Shown: positions 35,407-44,465, counted from the first letter of the stretch. The stretch is 64,000 bases of DNA from Halarchaeum grantii (GCF_014647455.2 NZ_BMPF01000003.1:310001-374000); one strand, 5' to 3'. A program made the numbers and translations. The notes: generated by a model from the sequence alone, not told the origin.

Positions 35407-36075
35407 ATGGGAATACCCACCGAGCAACGCGAACGGCTGTCGAACCTCCACAGCGCCATCGTCAACGACGTGACCGACGAGATGGGCATCACGAACAACG
35501 TCATCCCGTGCACGCGGCTGGAGGCGCTCTGGAGTCGCGACCCCGTCATCGGGACGGCGCATCCGGCCCAGCGCGTCGAAGTCGGCTACGAGGAAGCGGG
35601 CGCGGACGACCCGCGCGACTCGGCGTTCTTCCAGTACCTCGAGGCCGCTGACGAGGGCGACTTCGTCGTGATGGCGTCACCGGACACGCAGGTCGGCCTC
35701 TGGGGCGAGCTACTGAGCACCATCGTCCAGGAGAACGGCGCGGTCGGCGCACTCATCGACGGCCCGACGCGCGACTCGCGGATGATCGAGGAGCACGAGT
35801 TCCCCGTGTGGGCGGGCGGCCACAGCGCCATCGAGTCGTTCGGCCGCGTGAGCTTCCGCGAGTGGGACGTCCCCGTCCAGGTCGAGGGCGTCACCATCCG
35901 ACCCGGCGACGTGGTCTTCGCGGACTACGAGTCCATCGCCGTCATCGACCCCGACGACGTCGCGGAGGTCATCGAGCGCGGCGAGGAGGCCCTCGACACC
36001 GAGAACGATGTCCGGCGCGACGTCCGCGACGGCGACAGCGTCTACGAGGTCTGGGAGCGCTATGGCACCCTGTAG
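35407..36075 (+). CDS. RraA-family protein (aldolase/decarboxylase type)
   Basis: A 222-aa protein with the RraA/4-hydroxy-4-methyl-2-oxoglutarate aldolase signature GLWGELLSTIVQENGAVGALIDGPTRDSRMI, where the G-x-x-x-L loop and the downstream R-D pair bind pyruvate and metal in the aldolase relatives. Length is usual. In a sugar-acid setting, RraA-like enzymes may cleave or decarboxylate a keto acid; the RNase E-inhibitor role of E. coli RraA is unlikely in an archaeon. It heads a plus-strand series with the enolase-type, SGNH and Gfo/Idh genes. Confidence 0.8.
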   Translation: MGIPTEQRERLSNLHSAIVNDVTDEMGITNNVIPCTRLEALWSRDPVIGTAHPAQRVEVGYEEAGADDPRDSAFFQYLEAADEGDFVVMASPDTQVGLWGELLSTIVQENGAVGALIDGPTRDSRMIEEHEFPVWAGGHSAIESFGRVSFREWDVPVQVEGVTIRPGDVVFADYESIAVIDPDDVAEVIERGEEALDTENDVRRDVRDGDSVYEVWERYGTL

Positions 36076-36135
36076 AAACACCCGGCGGGTTTCCGGTACT
36101 GCGTCGTTTATGCCCGGCGCCGACCGAGGTGGACC

Positions 36136-37326
36136 ATGGTAGCACGGAGCGACGTCCGCGACGTGGAGGTCACGGACGTCCAGACGACGCGCATCGGCAC
36201 CACCTTCGAGTGGACGCTCGTCCGGGTCTACACGGACGCGGGCGTCACCGGGACGGGCGAACTCGTGCTCGGGCCAGCGGCCGACGCGTACGTCGAGCAC
36301 GCGAAAGAGCTGCTCGTCGGGAAGAGCCCGCTCGATGTCGACGCGCGGATGACCGAGCTCTACGACGGGCTCTCCTATCTCGGCGGGATGAACGGCGTCG
36401 GCGTCACGGCGCTCTCGGGCATCGACGTCGCGCTCCACGACCTCGCCGGGAAGCTCCTCGAGGTGCCCGCCTACCAGTTGCTCGGCGGGAAGCACCGCGA
36501 CGCCGTCCGCGTCTACTGCGACGTCCACGCGGGCGCGCACCTCCACGACGCCGCCGAAAGCGGGGACGAGGGCACGTATCGCCCGGAAGCGTACGCGGAC
36601 GCCGCCGAAGCGGTCGTCGACGAAGGGTGGGACGCCGTGAAGTTCGACCTCGACAGCCCGGACAGGCACGTCATCGACCGGAAGAACAAGCACCTGAACG
36701 CGCGCGCTATCGACTACCGCGCGGAGATCGTCGAGACGGTCACCGACCGCGTCGGCGACCGGGCGGACGTCGCCTTCGACTGCCACTGGAGTTGGACGGC
36801 CGACACCGTTCGACGCCTCGCCGCCGCCGTCGAGGACGACGGCGTCTGGTGGCTCGAGGACGCCGTCCCGCCGGAGAACCACGACGTCCAGATGCGCGTC
36901 ACGCGCGACACGGACGTCACCATCGCGGCCGGCGAGAACGTCTACCGCGTCGAGGGCGCGCGCCGCCTCGTCGAGGAGCAGGGCGTCGACGTCATCCACC
37001 CGGACGTCCCGAAGAACGGCGGGATGCTGGAGACGAAGAAGATCGCGGACATGGCGAAGGCCTACTCCATTCCGCTCGCGCTCCACAACGTCGCCTCGCC
37101 CGTCGGAACGATGGCGTCCGCGCACGTCGGCGCCGCCGCCTCGAACTTCCTCGCGCTCGAGTACCACGCCCGCGACGTCCCGTGGTGGGGCGACGTCGTC
37201 GAGGAGGACGTCCTCGAACCGGGGCGCATCGAACTCCCGGACGCCCCCGGCCTCGGCGTCACGCTCGACCTCGACGTCGTCGCCGAGCACCTGTTGGAGG
37301 GCGAGAAACTGTTCGACGAGGCGTAG
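36136..37326 (+). CDS. Enolase-superfamily sugar-acid dehydratase/racemase (MR/MLE family), unknown substrate
   Basis: A 396-aa protein homologous to the XacD-like enzyme but clearly distinct. It has WDAVKFD, metal-ligand regions VAFDCHWSW, WWLEDAVPP and IAAGENVY, and the catalytic His in LALHNVASPVG with Asp in HPDVPKNGG: the His-Asp dyad of mandelate racemase and galactonate-type dehydratases. ATG 36136 follows CGTTTATG by about 28 nt. The stop codon sits inside the first of two near-identical hairpins (37311-37386). Substrate unknown; a hexonate, uronate-derived acid or second pentonate is possible. Confidence 0.8.
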   Translation: MVARSDVRDVEVTDVQTTRIGTTFEWTLVRVYTDAGVTGTGELVLGPAADAYVEHAKELLVGKSPLDVDARMTELYDGLSYLGGMNGVGVTALSGIDVALHDLAGKLLEVPAYQLLGGKHRDAVRVYCDVHAGAHLHDAAESGDEGTYRPEAYADAAEAVVDEGWDAVKFDLDSPDRHVIDRKNKHLNARAIDYRAEIVETVTDRVGDRADVAFDCHWSWTADTVRRLAAAVEDDGVWWLEDAVPPENHDVQMRVTRDTDVTIAAGENVYRVEGARRLVEEQGVDVIHPDVPKNGGMLETKKIADMAKAYSIPLALHNVASPVGTMASAHVGAAASNFLALEYHARDVPWWGDVVEEDVLEPGRIELPDAPGLGVTLDLDVVAEHLLEGEKLFDEA

Positions 37327-37337
37327 CCTCGTCGAGC
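37311..37337 (+). terminator. Hairpin 1 of a duplicated pair, spanning the stop codon
   Basis: Arms TCGACGAGGC (37313-37322) and GCCTCGTCGA (37326-37335) around the loop GTA; the stop codon TAG is 37324-37326. See the second copy at 37360-37386. An RNA 3'-end or processing role is inferred. Confidence 0.5.
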
Positions 37338-37359
37338 ACGCGGCGCGAAGCGACGCCCA

Positions 37360-37386
37360 GTTCGACGAAGCGTAGCTTCGTCGAGC
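37360..37386 (+). terminator. Hairpin 2 of a duplicated pair
   Basis: Arms TCGACGAAGC (37362-37371) and GCTTCGTCGA (37375-37384), loop GTA. It differs from hairpin 1 only by a G-to-A and a C-to-T change that face each other in the stem, so pairing is kept. Confidence 0.5.
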
Positions 37387-37429
37387 GGCGTCCGATAGTC
37401 TCATACGGACGTCACCCGAGTCGGTGCGT

Positions 37430-38446
37430 ATGGAGTCAGCGGAGTATCCGGTGTCGCTGCACAACGTCGCGGAGACCGTGCCGGCGGAGTGGGCCGACGG
37501 CGGCGAGCGCCTCTGTCGCGTCCCGGCGTCGGTCGGCGAGGAGTTGAACGAGATGGCGCGAACCCGCGTCCGGCATCCGACGGGGAGCGAGGTGCGCTTC
37601 GTTCCGGCGGACGACGAGACGACGATAGAGGTGACGCTCTCGGCGGCTGAGGAGACGCAGGTGCGGGTGTTCTGGGGCGTCTTCCAGCCGTGGGAGCCGA
37701 CGGCGATCGGCCCGGAGCCGGAGACGCTCTCGCTCTCGGTGCCGGAGCGACTCGCGGACCTCGCGGCGACGGGGGAGACGGGGCGGTTCGACCCGCGCGT
37801 GTGCCGGATTCGCTTCGAGCGCCGGACGGCCGCCGCGCTCCACGGCGTCAGCGGCGACTGCCGGCCGCCGCGCGACGACGAGCGCCCCGGAAAGCGCCAT
37901 CTCGCGTACGGGACTTCCATCACGGAGGGCGCGGCGGCGTCCGCGCTCCACACGGACTACGTTTCGCACGTCGCGCGCGAGAACGGCTACGACGCGCTGA
38001 ACCTCGGCTGCTCCGGCTCGGCGTACTGCGAGGCGGCGATGGCCGACCACGTCGCCGGGCGCGACGACTGGGACGTTGCGACGCTCGCGCTCTCCGTGAA
38101 CATGGCGAACACGGGCGGGTTCGAACCGGAGACCTTCCGCGAGCGCGCCGACTACTTCGTGAACACCGTCGCGGACGCGAACCCGGAGAAGCCCGTCGTC
38201 TGCATCACGCTCTTCCCGTATCACGACGACCTGACGGCGTCGGGGGACGCCGAGCACGCGGCGGCCTATCGGGCGGCGCTCCGCGAAATCGTCGCGGACG
38301 CCGACCGGGAGAACTGCCACGTCGTCGAGGGCCCGGAGCTCCTCGACCTCACGGGGCTCGGTGCGGACCTCCTGCATCCGGGCGACGCGGGGATGGCGGC
38401 CATCGGCGACGGACTGGCGGAGCGCCTCGACGCCGTCGTCGAGTGA
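37430..38446 (+). CDS. SGNH/GDSL hydrolase (probable carbohydrate esterase)
   Basis: A 338-aa protein. An N-terminal beta-domain (about 1-155) is followed by an SGNH hydrolase domain: Ser163 in YGTSITEG (block I), Gly in NLGCSGSA (block II), Asn in LSVNMANTG (block III) and the Asp-His pair in LGADLLHPGDAG (block V). It resembles the two-domain acyl-esterases found among hemicellulose genes. No signal peptide, so it would act in the cytoplasm on, for example, acetyl groups of imported oligosaccharides; substrate is inferred. ATG 37430 was preferred to GTG 37424. Confidence 0.8.
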   Translation: MESAEYPVSLHNVAETVPAEWADGGERLCRVPASVGEELNEMARTRVRHPTGSEVRFVPADDETTIEVTLSAAEETQVRVFWGVFQPWEPTAIGPEPETLSLSVPERLADLAATGETGRFDPRVCRIRFERRTAAALHGVSGDCRPPRDDERPGKRHLAYGTSITEGAAASALHTDYVSHVARENGYDALNLGCSGSAYCEAAMADHVAGRDDWDVATLALSVNMANTGGFEPETFRERADYFVNTVADANPEKPVVCITLFPYHDDLTASGDAEHAAAYRAALREIVADADRENCHVVEGPELLDLTGLGADLLHPGDAGMAAIGDGLAERLDAVVE

Positions 38447-38525
38447 GGGGCGGGACCGGGGCGCGTCGCCCCGCGACGACCACATTCCCGGACGGTTTAT
38501 GGTGACGGTTGTCTTGGACGGAGAC

Positions 38526-39620
38526 ATGGAGCCTGTACGAGTCGGGATTCTCGGCTGCGGAACCATCAGCGACGCCTACCTCGGGGCGAACGACCGCTTC
38601 GACGAGTACGACATCGTCGCGTGCACGGACCTCGATATGGAGCGCGCGGAGGCGACGGCCGCCGAGTACGGCATCGAGGCGCTGGAGAGCGAGGCGTTCG
38701 TCGAGTCGGACGTCGAGCTCGTCGTGAACCTGACGCCGCCGTCCGTCCACGAGGGGACCTGCGAGCGGATGTTGGCGGCGGGCAAGCACGTCTACGTGGA
38801 GAAGCCGCTCGCGGCGTCCGTCGAGGACGCGGCGGGCATCCGCGCGGCCGCAGACGACGCCGGCCTGCTCGTCGGGTCCGCACCGGACACGTTCCTCGGC
38901 GCGGGCCTCCAGACGTGCCGGCGCGTCATCGACGAGGGCCGCATCGGTGAGCCGGTGGGCGCGACGGCAATCTGGACGTCGCCCGGCCACGAGACGTGGC
39001 ACCCGAACCCCGACCTCTACTACAAGGAGGGCGGCGGGCCGCTCTTCGACATGGGCCCCTACTACGTGACGGCGCTCGTCACGCTGCTCGGCGCCGCCGA
39101 GCGCGTCACCGGGTCGGTCACGCGCGCACACGACACGCGCACCATCACGAGCGAGCCACGGGCCGGCGAGGAGATAGCCGTCGAGGTGCCGACGCACGAG
39201 TCGGGCGTGATCGACTTCGGCGACGGGACGGTGGCGAACGTCACGACGAGTTTCGACGCGCAGGACTCGACGCTCCCCGACCCCGCGTTCGAGATCTACG
39301 GCACGGAGGGGACGCTCGCGGTCCCGGACCCGAACCACTTCGAGGGGCCGGTGCGCGTCTCCGACGGCGACGGCTTCGAGACCGTCGAGATGGCACACGA
39401 CTACACGGCCGGCCGGGGCGCGGGCGTCGCGGACCTCGCGCGCGCCATCCGCGACGACGGGTGGACGCATCGGACGAGCGCCGACCTCGCGTATCACGTC
39501 CTCGAAATCCTCGACGGCGTCCGCGCGTCCGCCGAGCGGGGCGAGCACGTGACCGTGGAGAGCGCGCCCGAGCGCCCGGCGCCGCTCCCCGAGGCGTTCC
39601 CGGGCGACCGCGACGAGTGA
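38526..39620 (+). CDS. Gfo/Idh/MocA-family oxidoreductase
   Basis: A 364-aa protein with an N-terminal Rossmann motif (RVGILGCGTISDAYL), the family EKP signature (HVYVEKPLAAS) and the C-terminal substrate domain (GGGPLFDMGPYYVTALVTLLG, with Asp-x-x-x-Tyr/His region). It is NAD(P)-dependent and should oxidise or reduce a sugar or sugar derivative. Together with the ThuA and GH4 genes nearby it may belong to a 3-keto-sugar route; that is inference. ATG 38526 lies 24 nt after TTTATG. It is convergent with GH4 gene B. Confidence 0.85.
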   Translation: MEPVRVGILGCGTISDAYLGANDRFDEYDIVACTDLDMERAEATAAEYGIEALESEAFVESDVELVVNLTPPSVHEGTCERMLAAGKHVYVEKPLAASVEDAAGIRAAADDAGLLVGSAPDTFLGAGLQTCRRVIDEGRIGEPVGATAIWTSPGHETWHPNPDLYYKEGGGPLFDMGPYYVTALVTLLGAAERVTGSVTRAHDTRTITSEPRAGEEIAVEVPTHESGVIDFGDGTVANVTTSFDAQDSTLPDPAFEIYGTEGTLAVPDPNHFEGPVRVSDGDGFETVEMAHDYTAGRGAGVADLARAIRDDGWTHRTSADLAYHVLEILDGVRASAERGEHVTVESAPERPAPLPEAFPGDRDE

Positions 39621-39624
39621 CCAG

Positions 39625-41079
39625 TTAGATCTCGACGTCGACGCCGTCGAGGACGTCCGCGTCCGCGACGTTCCAGTCGTCGAGGTACTCCTCTTCGGCG
39701 GCGACGAGTTCGGCGAACAGCTCGGCGGCTTCCTCCGTCTGGAGCGTGCGGACCTGCGGGTCGATGAGGAAGCCCCGGAAGGCCTGATCGAGGTCGCCGT
39801 CGCGGGCGGCCTCGATTATCGTCTCGATGGTGTCGACGTGGCCCCGGATCATGCTCTCGACGGGGCGGGGGAAGCCGCCGGCGGCGAGCGGGCGGATCTC
39901 GCTCGCGCGCACGACCGCGTTCGTCTCGACGACCGCGCCGCGCTCGATGCCCTCGACCTGCCCGCGATTGGGCAGGTTGACGTTCGTGACGACGGACTCC
40001 CCGCCGGCGAGCGCTTCGAGGATGTCGAGGAACGCCTCGCCGGAGGCCTCGAGTTCGAACGCCTTCTCGCCGGCGAGCCACGCCTCGACGTCGGTCGTCT
40101 GCTCGGACTCGGCGGGCGTCCAGTGTTTCGCGCGGAAGTCGCTCCCCGTGCGCTTGACGCCCCAGCGATTCAGCCCCTCCTGTCCGCCGTGGAGGAACCA
40201 GTTCGCGTACTCGACGATGTGGCGGTCGCCCGCGAACGGCAGGACGCCGAAGCGCCGGAAGAGCTCCCACGACACCTGCCAGTTGTCGACGAACGGGCTC
40301 GCGTCTTCGAGGTCGGCGGGCGTGAACTCGCGCGTGCCCGCCTCGCTCTCCGCGACGTCTTCGAGCAGCGGCCAGAGGTCGACGCCGTCGCAGTAGGCCT
40401 CGTCGATCCACGTGAAGTGGTTGATGCCCTTGACGTTCACCGAGACGTCCGCGCGCTCGGCGTCCACGTCGAGGTGCTCGCTCGCGAGGTCCGCGAGGTG
40501 CGCGCGGGCGTGCAGGACCTCGTGGCACATGCCGACGGCGTTGATGTCGGGGTACTCGTCGTAGAGCGCGCGCGTGACGAAGTGGACGGGGTTCGTGAAG
40601 TTGAACACCCACGCGTCGGGGCAGTGCTCGCGAACGCGCGCGGCGATGCGCTTGTAGTCGTGGATGGTGCGCATCGCACGGAAGATACCGCCCGGCCCGA
40701 TGGTGGCGGCGACGGCGCCGTAGATGCCGTGTTCCTCGGGGACGTCGAGGTCGTGGACGAACGTCTCGGAGGGGTCGTACTGCGTGGAGAGGAGGACGAC
40801 ATCGGCGCCCTCGAGCGCGGCGTCGAGCGAGCCGGTCGCCTCGTACGTCCAGTTCGCGGTGGCGTCCTCGCGCTCCTGCACCCAGTTGCCGAACTCGGCG
40901 TTGCGCTCGGCGGCCTCGACGTCGAGGTCGTAGAGCCGCACGGTGCCGTCGAAGGCGGAGAGCGCGAGGTCCTGCACGAGGTTCGGCACCCACTGTCGGC
41001 TCCCGCCGCCGACGTAGGCGATCGTCACGTCTTCGGGGTCGAGTCGCTGTCCACGCGTCGCTTTGCCGATGGCTTCCAT
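39625..41079 (-). CDS. GH4 glycosidase, second copy (distant from the first)
   Basis: A 484-aa NAD-dependent GH4 protein: IAYVGGGSRQWVPNLVQDLAL at the NAD site, GPGGIFRAMRTIHDYK, NFTNPVHFVTRAL, the metal-binding Cys in GMCHEVLH and His in GINHFTWIDE. It is longer than the first GH4 and of another subgroup; the FTNPVHF block and GINHFTW resemble alpha-glucosidase/alpha-galactosidase and galacturonidase-like members. Cytoplasmic. It is divergent from the SDR gene at 41218. Confidence 0.87.
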   Translation of the reverse strand: MEAIGKATRGQRLDPEDVTIAYVGGGSRQWVPNLVQDLALSAFDGTVRLYDLDVEAAERNAEFGNWVQEREDATANWTYEATGSLDAALEGADVVLLSTQYDPSETFVHDLDVPEEHGIYGAVAATIGPGGIFRAMRTIHDYKRIAARVREHCPDAWVFNFTNPVHFVTRALYDEYPDINAVGMCHEVLHARAHLADLASEHLDVDAERADVSVNVKGINHFTWIDEAYCDGVDLWPLLEDVAESEAGTREFTPADLEDASPFVDNWQVSWELFRRFGVLPFAGDRHIVEYANWFLHGGQEGLNRWGVKRTGSDFRAKHWTPAESEQTTDVEAWLAGEKAFELEASGEAFLDILEALAGGESVVTNVNLPNRGQVEGIERGAVVETNAVVRASEIRPLAAGGFPRPVESMIRGHVDTIETIIEAARDGDLDQAFRGFLIDPQVRTLQTEEAAELFAELVAAEEEYLDDWNVADADVLDGVDVEI

Positions 41080-41187
41080 GTCCGTGTCGTGTCAGGCGAC
41101 GCCCAAAGCAGTACCGGAGCACGTGACTATTCGCCGGTAGACGCCGCGACGGTGACGCACGGGGCGTCGCCGGCGTCATGCACCACG

Positions 41188-41194
41188 TATAAAT
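41188..41194 (+). promoter_or_regulatory. TATA element of the SDR gene
   Basis: TATAAAT, 24 nt before ATG 41218. Confidence 0.6.
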
Positions 41195-41217
41195 CACCGG
41201 CCGAAGAAGGGCAGACC

Positions 41218-41988
41218 ATGGCCGCAGAGAGCATGCCGTCCGTGAGCGTCGAGGGGAAGACAGCCGTCGTCATCGGGGGGACGAGAGGGATCGGCCGCGC
41301 CATCGCCCTCGGGTTCGCGGAGGACGGCGCGGACGTCGTCGCGACGAGTCGCACCGAGGACGCCGTCGCGGACGTCGCCGAGGAACTCCGCGAGCGCGGC
41401 GCGAGCACGACCGAAGTGACCTGTGACGTGACGAGCGACGCGGACATCGACGCGCTCGTCGAGGCCACCGTCGCGGACGTCGGCGACGTCGACGTCCTGG
41501 TGAACTCGGCGGGCGTGAACGCGACGACGCCCGTCACGGAGATGACGAACGAGGAGTGGGAGCGCGACATCGCCGTCGACCTCACGGGCGTCTTCAAGGC
41601 CTGCCGCGCGTTCGCCCGCGAGATGGACGAGGGGAGCATCATCAACATCTCCTCGATGTCCGCCGACCAAGCCCGGGAGGCCCGCCCCTCCTACTGCGCG
41701 GCGAAGAGCGGCGTGAACGGCTTGACGCGCGCCGTCGCCGCCGACCTCGCGCCGGACATCCGCGTGAACGCCATCGCGCCCGGGTTCGTGAAGACGGAGA
41801 TGGCCGGCCCGAAACTCGACGACGGCTCCGAGTTCCGCGAGACCGTCGACGAGCGAACGCCGATGGAGCGCGTCTCGACGCCCGACGAGATGGTCGGCAC
41901 CGCCATCTACCTCGCGAGCGACGGCGCGTCGTTCACGACGGGCGAAGTCATCACCGTCGACGGCGGCTACGACCCGAGCGCGCAGTAG
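41218..41988 (+). CDS. SDR-family oxidoreductase, candidate D-mannonate (fructuronate) dehydrogenase
   Basis: A 256-aa classical short-chain dehydrogenase. It has the nucleotide motif GGTRGIGRA (20-28), NSAG, the catalytic Ser in INISSMS and YCAAK, and the ending DGASFTTGEVITVDGG. It is convergent with the uxaC-like gene. Fructuronate must be reduced to mannonate between uronate isomerase and mannonate dehydratase; Bacillus uses an SDR (UxuB type) for that step. This is the only SDR in the window, so that role is a reasonable guess. L-arabinose dehydrogenase (also SDR in Haloferax) is an alternative. Confidence 0.85.
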   Translation: MAAESMPSVSVEGKTAVVIGGTRGIGRAIALGFAEDGADVVATSRTEDAVADVAEELRERGASTTEVTCDVTSDADIDALVEATVADVGDVDVLVNSAGVNATTPVTEMTNEEWERDIAVDLTGVFKACRAFAREMDEGSIINISSMSADQAREARPSYCAAKSGVNGLTRAVAADLAPDIRVNAIAPGFVKTEMAGPKLDDGSEFRETVDERTPMERVSTPDEMVGTAIYLASDGASFTTGEVITVDGGYDPSAQ

Positions 41989-42085
41989 GTCGAGCCGACG
42001 GTTCGACCGAATACGCGAACGGTGAACATCGCGGGACCGACGGTCCCGCTGGCCGCACGGGGGCGACGGACGCTATGCCGGGCCC

Positions 42086-43453
42086 TCAGAGCCCGTAGAG
42101 TTCCTTCGGTCGGCGGTAGGCGACGTGCCGGACGAGGCGTTCGGCGTTCGCCTTCGGGATGCGTCCCTGTTCGACCATCTCGCCGACCGTGGAGGCGAGC
42201 GTGCGGCGGAACATCTCGAAGCGCGAGCCGTAGGAGACGAGTTTGCGCGAGTCGCTCACCATCCCCGCGTGATTCGCGAGGAGGTCGACGTTCGCGACGC
42301 GCTCGAGCTGGTTCGCCATCCCCATCGGGCTGTCGTTGAACCACCACGCCGGCCCGATGCTGACGGTCGGGTAGGCGCGCGCGACGACGGTGGCGCTCGC
42401 GTAATGCGTCGGGTCGAGGACGTAGAGCACCGTCTCCGTCTCGCCGTCGAAGCGGTCGAAGAAGTAGTCGAGGTCGTCGACGACGTTCACGTCGGGCGTG
42501 GAGACGTCACCGCCCGCGTTGATGCCGACGTCCTCGTAGAGCGCCTCGCGGTAGTCCCGGACCGCACCAATGTGGAGTTGGGTCACCCAGTCCTTCTCGC
42601 TGTTCAGCTCGCCGACGAACTCGAGCAGGAAGGCCTTGAAGTCGCGAGCCTCGGCCTCGGTGGGCGCGTCGCCCCGGCGGGCCTTCGCGTAGACGGCGGC
42701 GGCGCGGGACTCGCTCACGGGCTTCGAGACGGGCGTCGTCCCGGTGCCGACGTCGCAGGCGAGACAGCCGTGCTCGGCGAAGTGGTCGTGGGTCTCGCGG
42801 AGGCCCTCGAGGAAGCCCGCGAACGTCGAAACGTCCGCGTCGGTCGCGTCGTCGAGGTCGGCGACGAACTCGTCCCACGCGGCGTTCTCCACCTTCATCG
42901 CGCGGTCCGGGCGCCACGTCGGGCGGACGTCGACGCCCTCGACTTCCTCGGCGGCGCGCTCGTGGTACGCGAGGTCGTCGGTCGGGTCGTCGCTGCTGCA
43001 GAGCACTTCGACGTCCATGTCGCGCAGGACCTGCTGGGGGCGCATCGACTCCTCGGCGAGTTGCGCCTTCGTCTCGTCCCAGATCTCGTCGGCGGTGTCG
43101 GCGTTCAGCGGTTTCTCGATGCCGAAGCGCCGCTTCAGGTCGAGGTGGACCCAGTCGTAGGTCGGGTTCCCCGCGAAGTCCGGGAACACCTCCGCGAGCG
43201 CGTTCCACTTCGCGCGATTCGACGCGTCGCCGGTGATCTTCTCCTCCGCGACGCCGCGCTTGCGCATCAACTGCCAGACGTAGTGGTCGCTCGCGCCCTC
43301 GACCGCCCAGATGTCGTCCCACGGTTCGTTCTCGACGACCTCTTCGAGGTCGACGTGGTTGTGCGGGTCGATTATCGGGAGGTCCGCGACGGCGTCGTAG
43401 AGGTCGCGGGCCGCCTGCGAGTCGAGGAGGTAGTCCTCGTCCATGAAACCCAT
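42086..43453 (-). CDS. uxaC: Uronate (glucuronate) isomerase
   Basis: A 455-aa amidohydrolase-superfamily isomerase. The N-terminal metal-site motif is IIDPHNHVDLEE, and the body has ASDHYVWQLMRKRG, WVTQLHIGA, the segment GPAWWFNDSPMGM and the end HVAYRRPKELYGL, all typical of UxaC. It converts D-glucuronate to D-fructuronate; the glucuronate would come from the GH67 enzyme. ATG 43453 is 24 nt after the GGATAAAT element (43477-43484), so it has its own promoter despite lying 67 nt after the mannonate dehydratase gene. Confidence 0.93.
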   Translation of the reverse strand: MGFMDEDYLLDSQAARDLYDAVADLPIIDPHNHVDLEEVVENEPWDDIWAVEGASDHYVWQLMRKRGVAEEKITGDASNRAKWNALAEVFPDFAGNPTYDWVHLDLKRRFGIEKPLNADTADEIWDETKAQLAEESMRPQQVLRDMDVEVLCSSDDPTDDLAYHERAAEEVEGVDVRPTWRPDRAMKVENAAWDEFVADLDDATDADVSTFAGFLEGLRETHDHFAEHGCLACDVGTGTTPVSKPVSESRAAAVYAKARRGDAPTEAEARDFKAFLLEFVGELNSEKDWVTQLHIGAVRDYREALYEDVGINAGGDVSTPDVNVVDDLDYFFDRFDGETETVLYVLDPTHYASATVVARAYPTVSIGPAWWFNDSPMGMANQLERVANVDLLANHAGMVSDSRKLVSYGSRFEMFRRTLASTVGEMVEQGRIPKANAERLVRHVAYRRPKELYGL

Positions 43454-43520
43454 ACCGTCGCTTGCTCGGAGACGGCGGATAAATCTACTGAACGCGGGGG
43501 CGAGGATGCGGTGGCTCGCG

Positions 43521-44465
43521 CTATTCGAGGAGGCCGCGGATGTAGCCGATGGCGAAGAGTCGTCCCATGTCGGTGTAGCCCGACTGGGCCTCCGAACGGT
43601 CCTCCTCGTCGAGCATCCGGGGGACGTGGTCGGGGCGGATGGGGCCGTCGAAGCCGACGTCGAGGTAGGCGTCCATCGCCGCGCGCATGTCCGTCTGCCC
43701 CTCGTCGTGCCACGTCTCGTTGAACGCCTCGGCGTGCCCCTCGACGTCGCGGAAGTGGACGAAGTGGATCTTCTCGCCGAGCGCGCGGATGGTCTCGGGG
43801 ACGTCCGCGCCCATCGCCGAGAAGTTCCCCTGACAGAACGTCACGCCGTGGTTCGGGCTCTCGTGCATCTCGAGGATGCGCTCGTAGTTCTCGACGGAGT
43901 TGACGATGCGCGGGACGCCACGGAGTTCCGCGACCGGCGGGTCGTCGGGGTGGAGCGCCATCTTCACGCCTGCGTCCTCGGCGACCGGGACGACTTCGTC
44001 GAGGAAGTACTGGAGGTTCTCCCAGAGTTCGTCCTCGGTGATGCCGGCTGCGGGGTGGTCGTCGGCCTTCTCCAGGAGCGCGTGGTCGTACGCGGTCGTG
44101 AGCGAGTCGCCGCGCACGGGGAGCGAGTCGGAGGTGCGGACCACGCCGACCGGGTTCTCCGTCCACACCCAGCAGTAGACCGGGATGTCGAGTCGGCCCA
44201 TGTTCCGGATGAGCGTCTTCACCGTCTCGATCTCCTCGTCGCGGCCCTCGAGGCCGAGCACCGTCTTCTCCATCGGCGGGCGGTCCTCGACGACGTCGAG
44301 CGAGAGGCCGTGGTCGGCGAAGCGCTCGCGGGCGGCGAGCAGCGACTCGTACGTCCACCACTCCTCCTCGCCCCAGAACCGGACGACGGCCGTGTCGAGG
44401 CCGAGCTGCTTGGCGATCGTCCACCGCCGGTCCGGGCGCGGCGGGAGCATGGTAGTCGGGTCCAT
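43521..44465 (-). CDS. uxuA: Mannonate dehydratase
   Basis: A 314-aa TIM-barrel enzyme. Key blocks are VYCWVWTENPVGVVRTSDSLPVRG, MALHPDDPPVAELRGVPRI, VTFCQGNFSAMG and IHFVHFRDVEG, plus the end PRPDHVPRML-like IRPDHVPRM and GYIRGLLE, all UxuA landmarks with His and Cys metal ligands. It turns D-mannonate into 2-keto-3-deoxygluconate. It is shorter than the E. coli enzyme but within the range of archaeal forms. ATG 44465 is 25 nt after TATTATA (44490-44496), read as TATAATA. Confidence 0.93.
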   Translation of the reverse strand: MDPTTMLPPRPDRRWTIAKQLGLDTAVVRFWGEEEWWTYESLLAARERFADHGLSLDVVEDRPPMEKTVLGLEGRDEEIETVKTLIRNMGRLDIPVYCWVWTENPVGVVRTSDSLPVRGDSLTTAYDHALLEKADDHPAAGITEDELWENLQYFLDEVVPVAEDAGVKMALHPDDPPVAELRGVPRIVNSVENYERILEMHESPNHGVTFCQGNFSAMGADVPETIRALGEKIHFVHFRDVEGHAEAFNETWHDEGQTDMRAAMDAYLDVGFDGPIRPDHVPRMLDEEDRSEAQSGYTDMGRLFAIGYIRGLLE

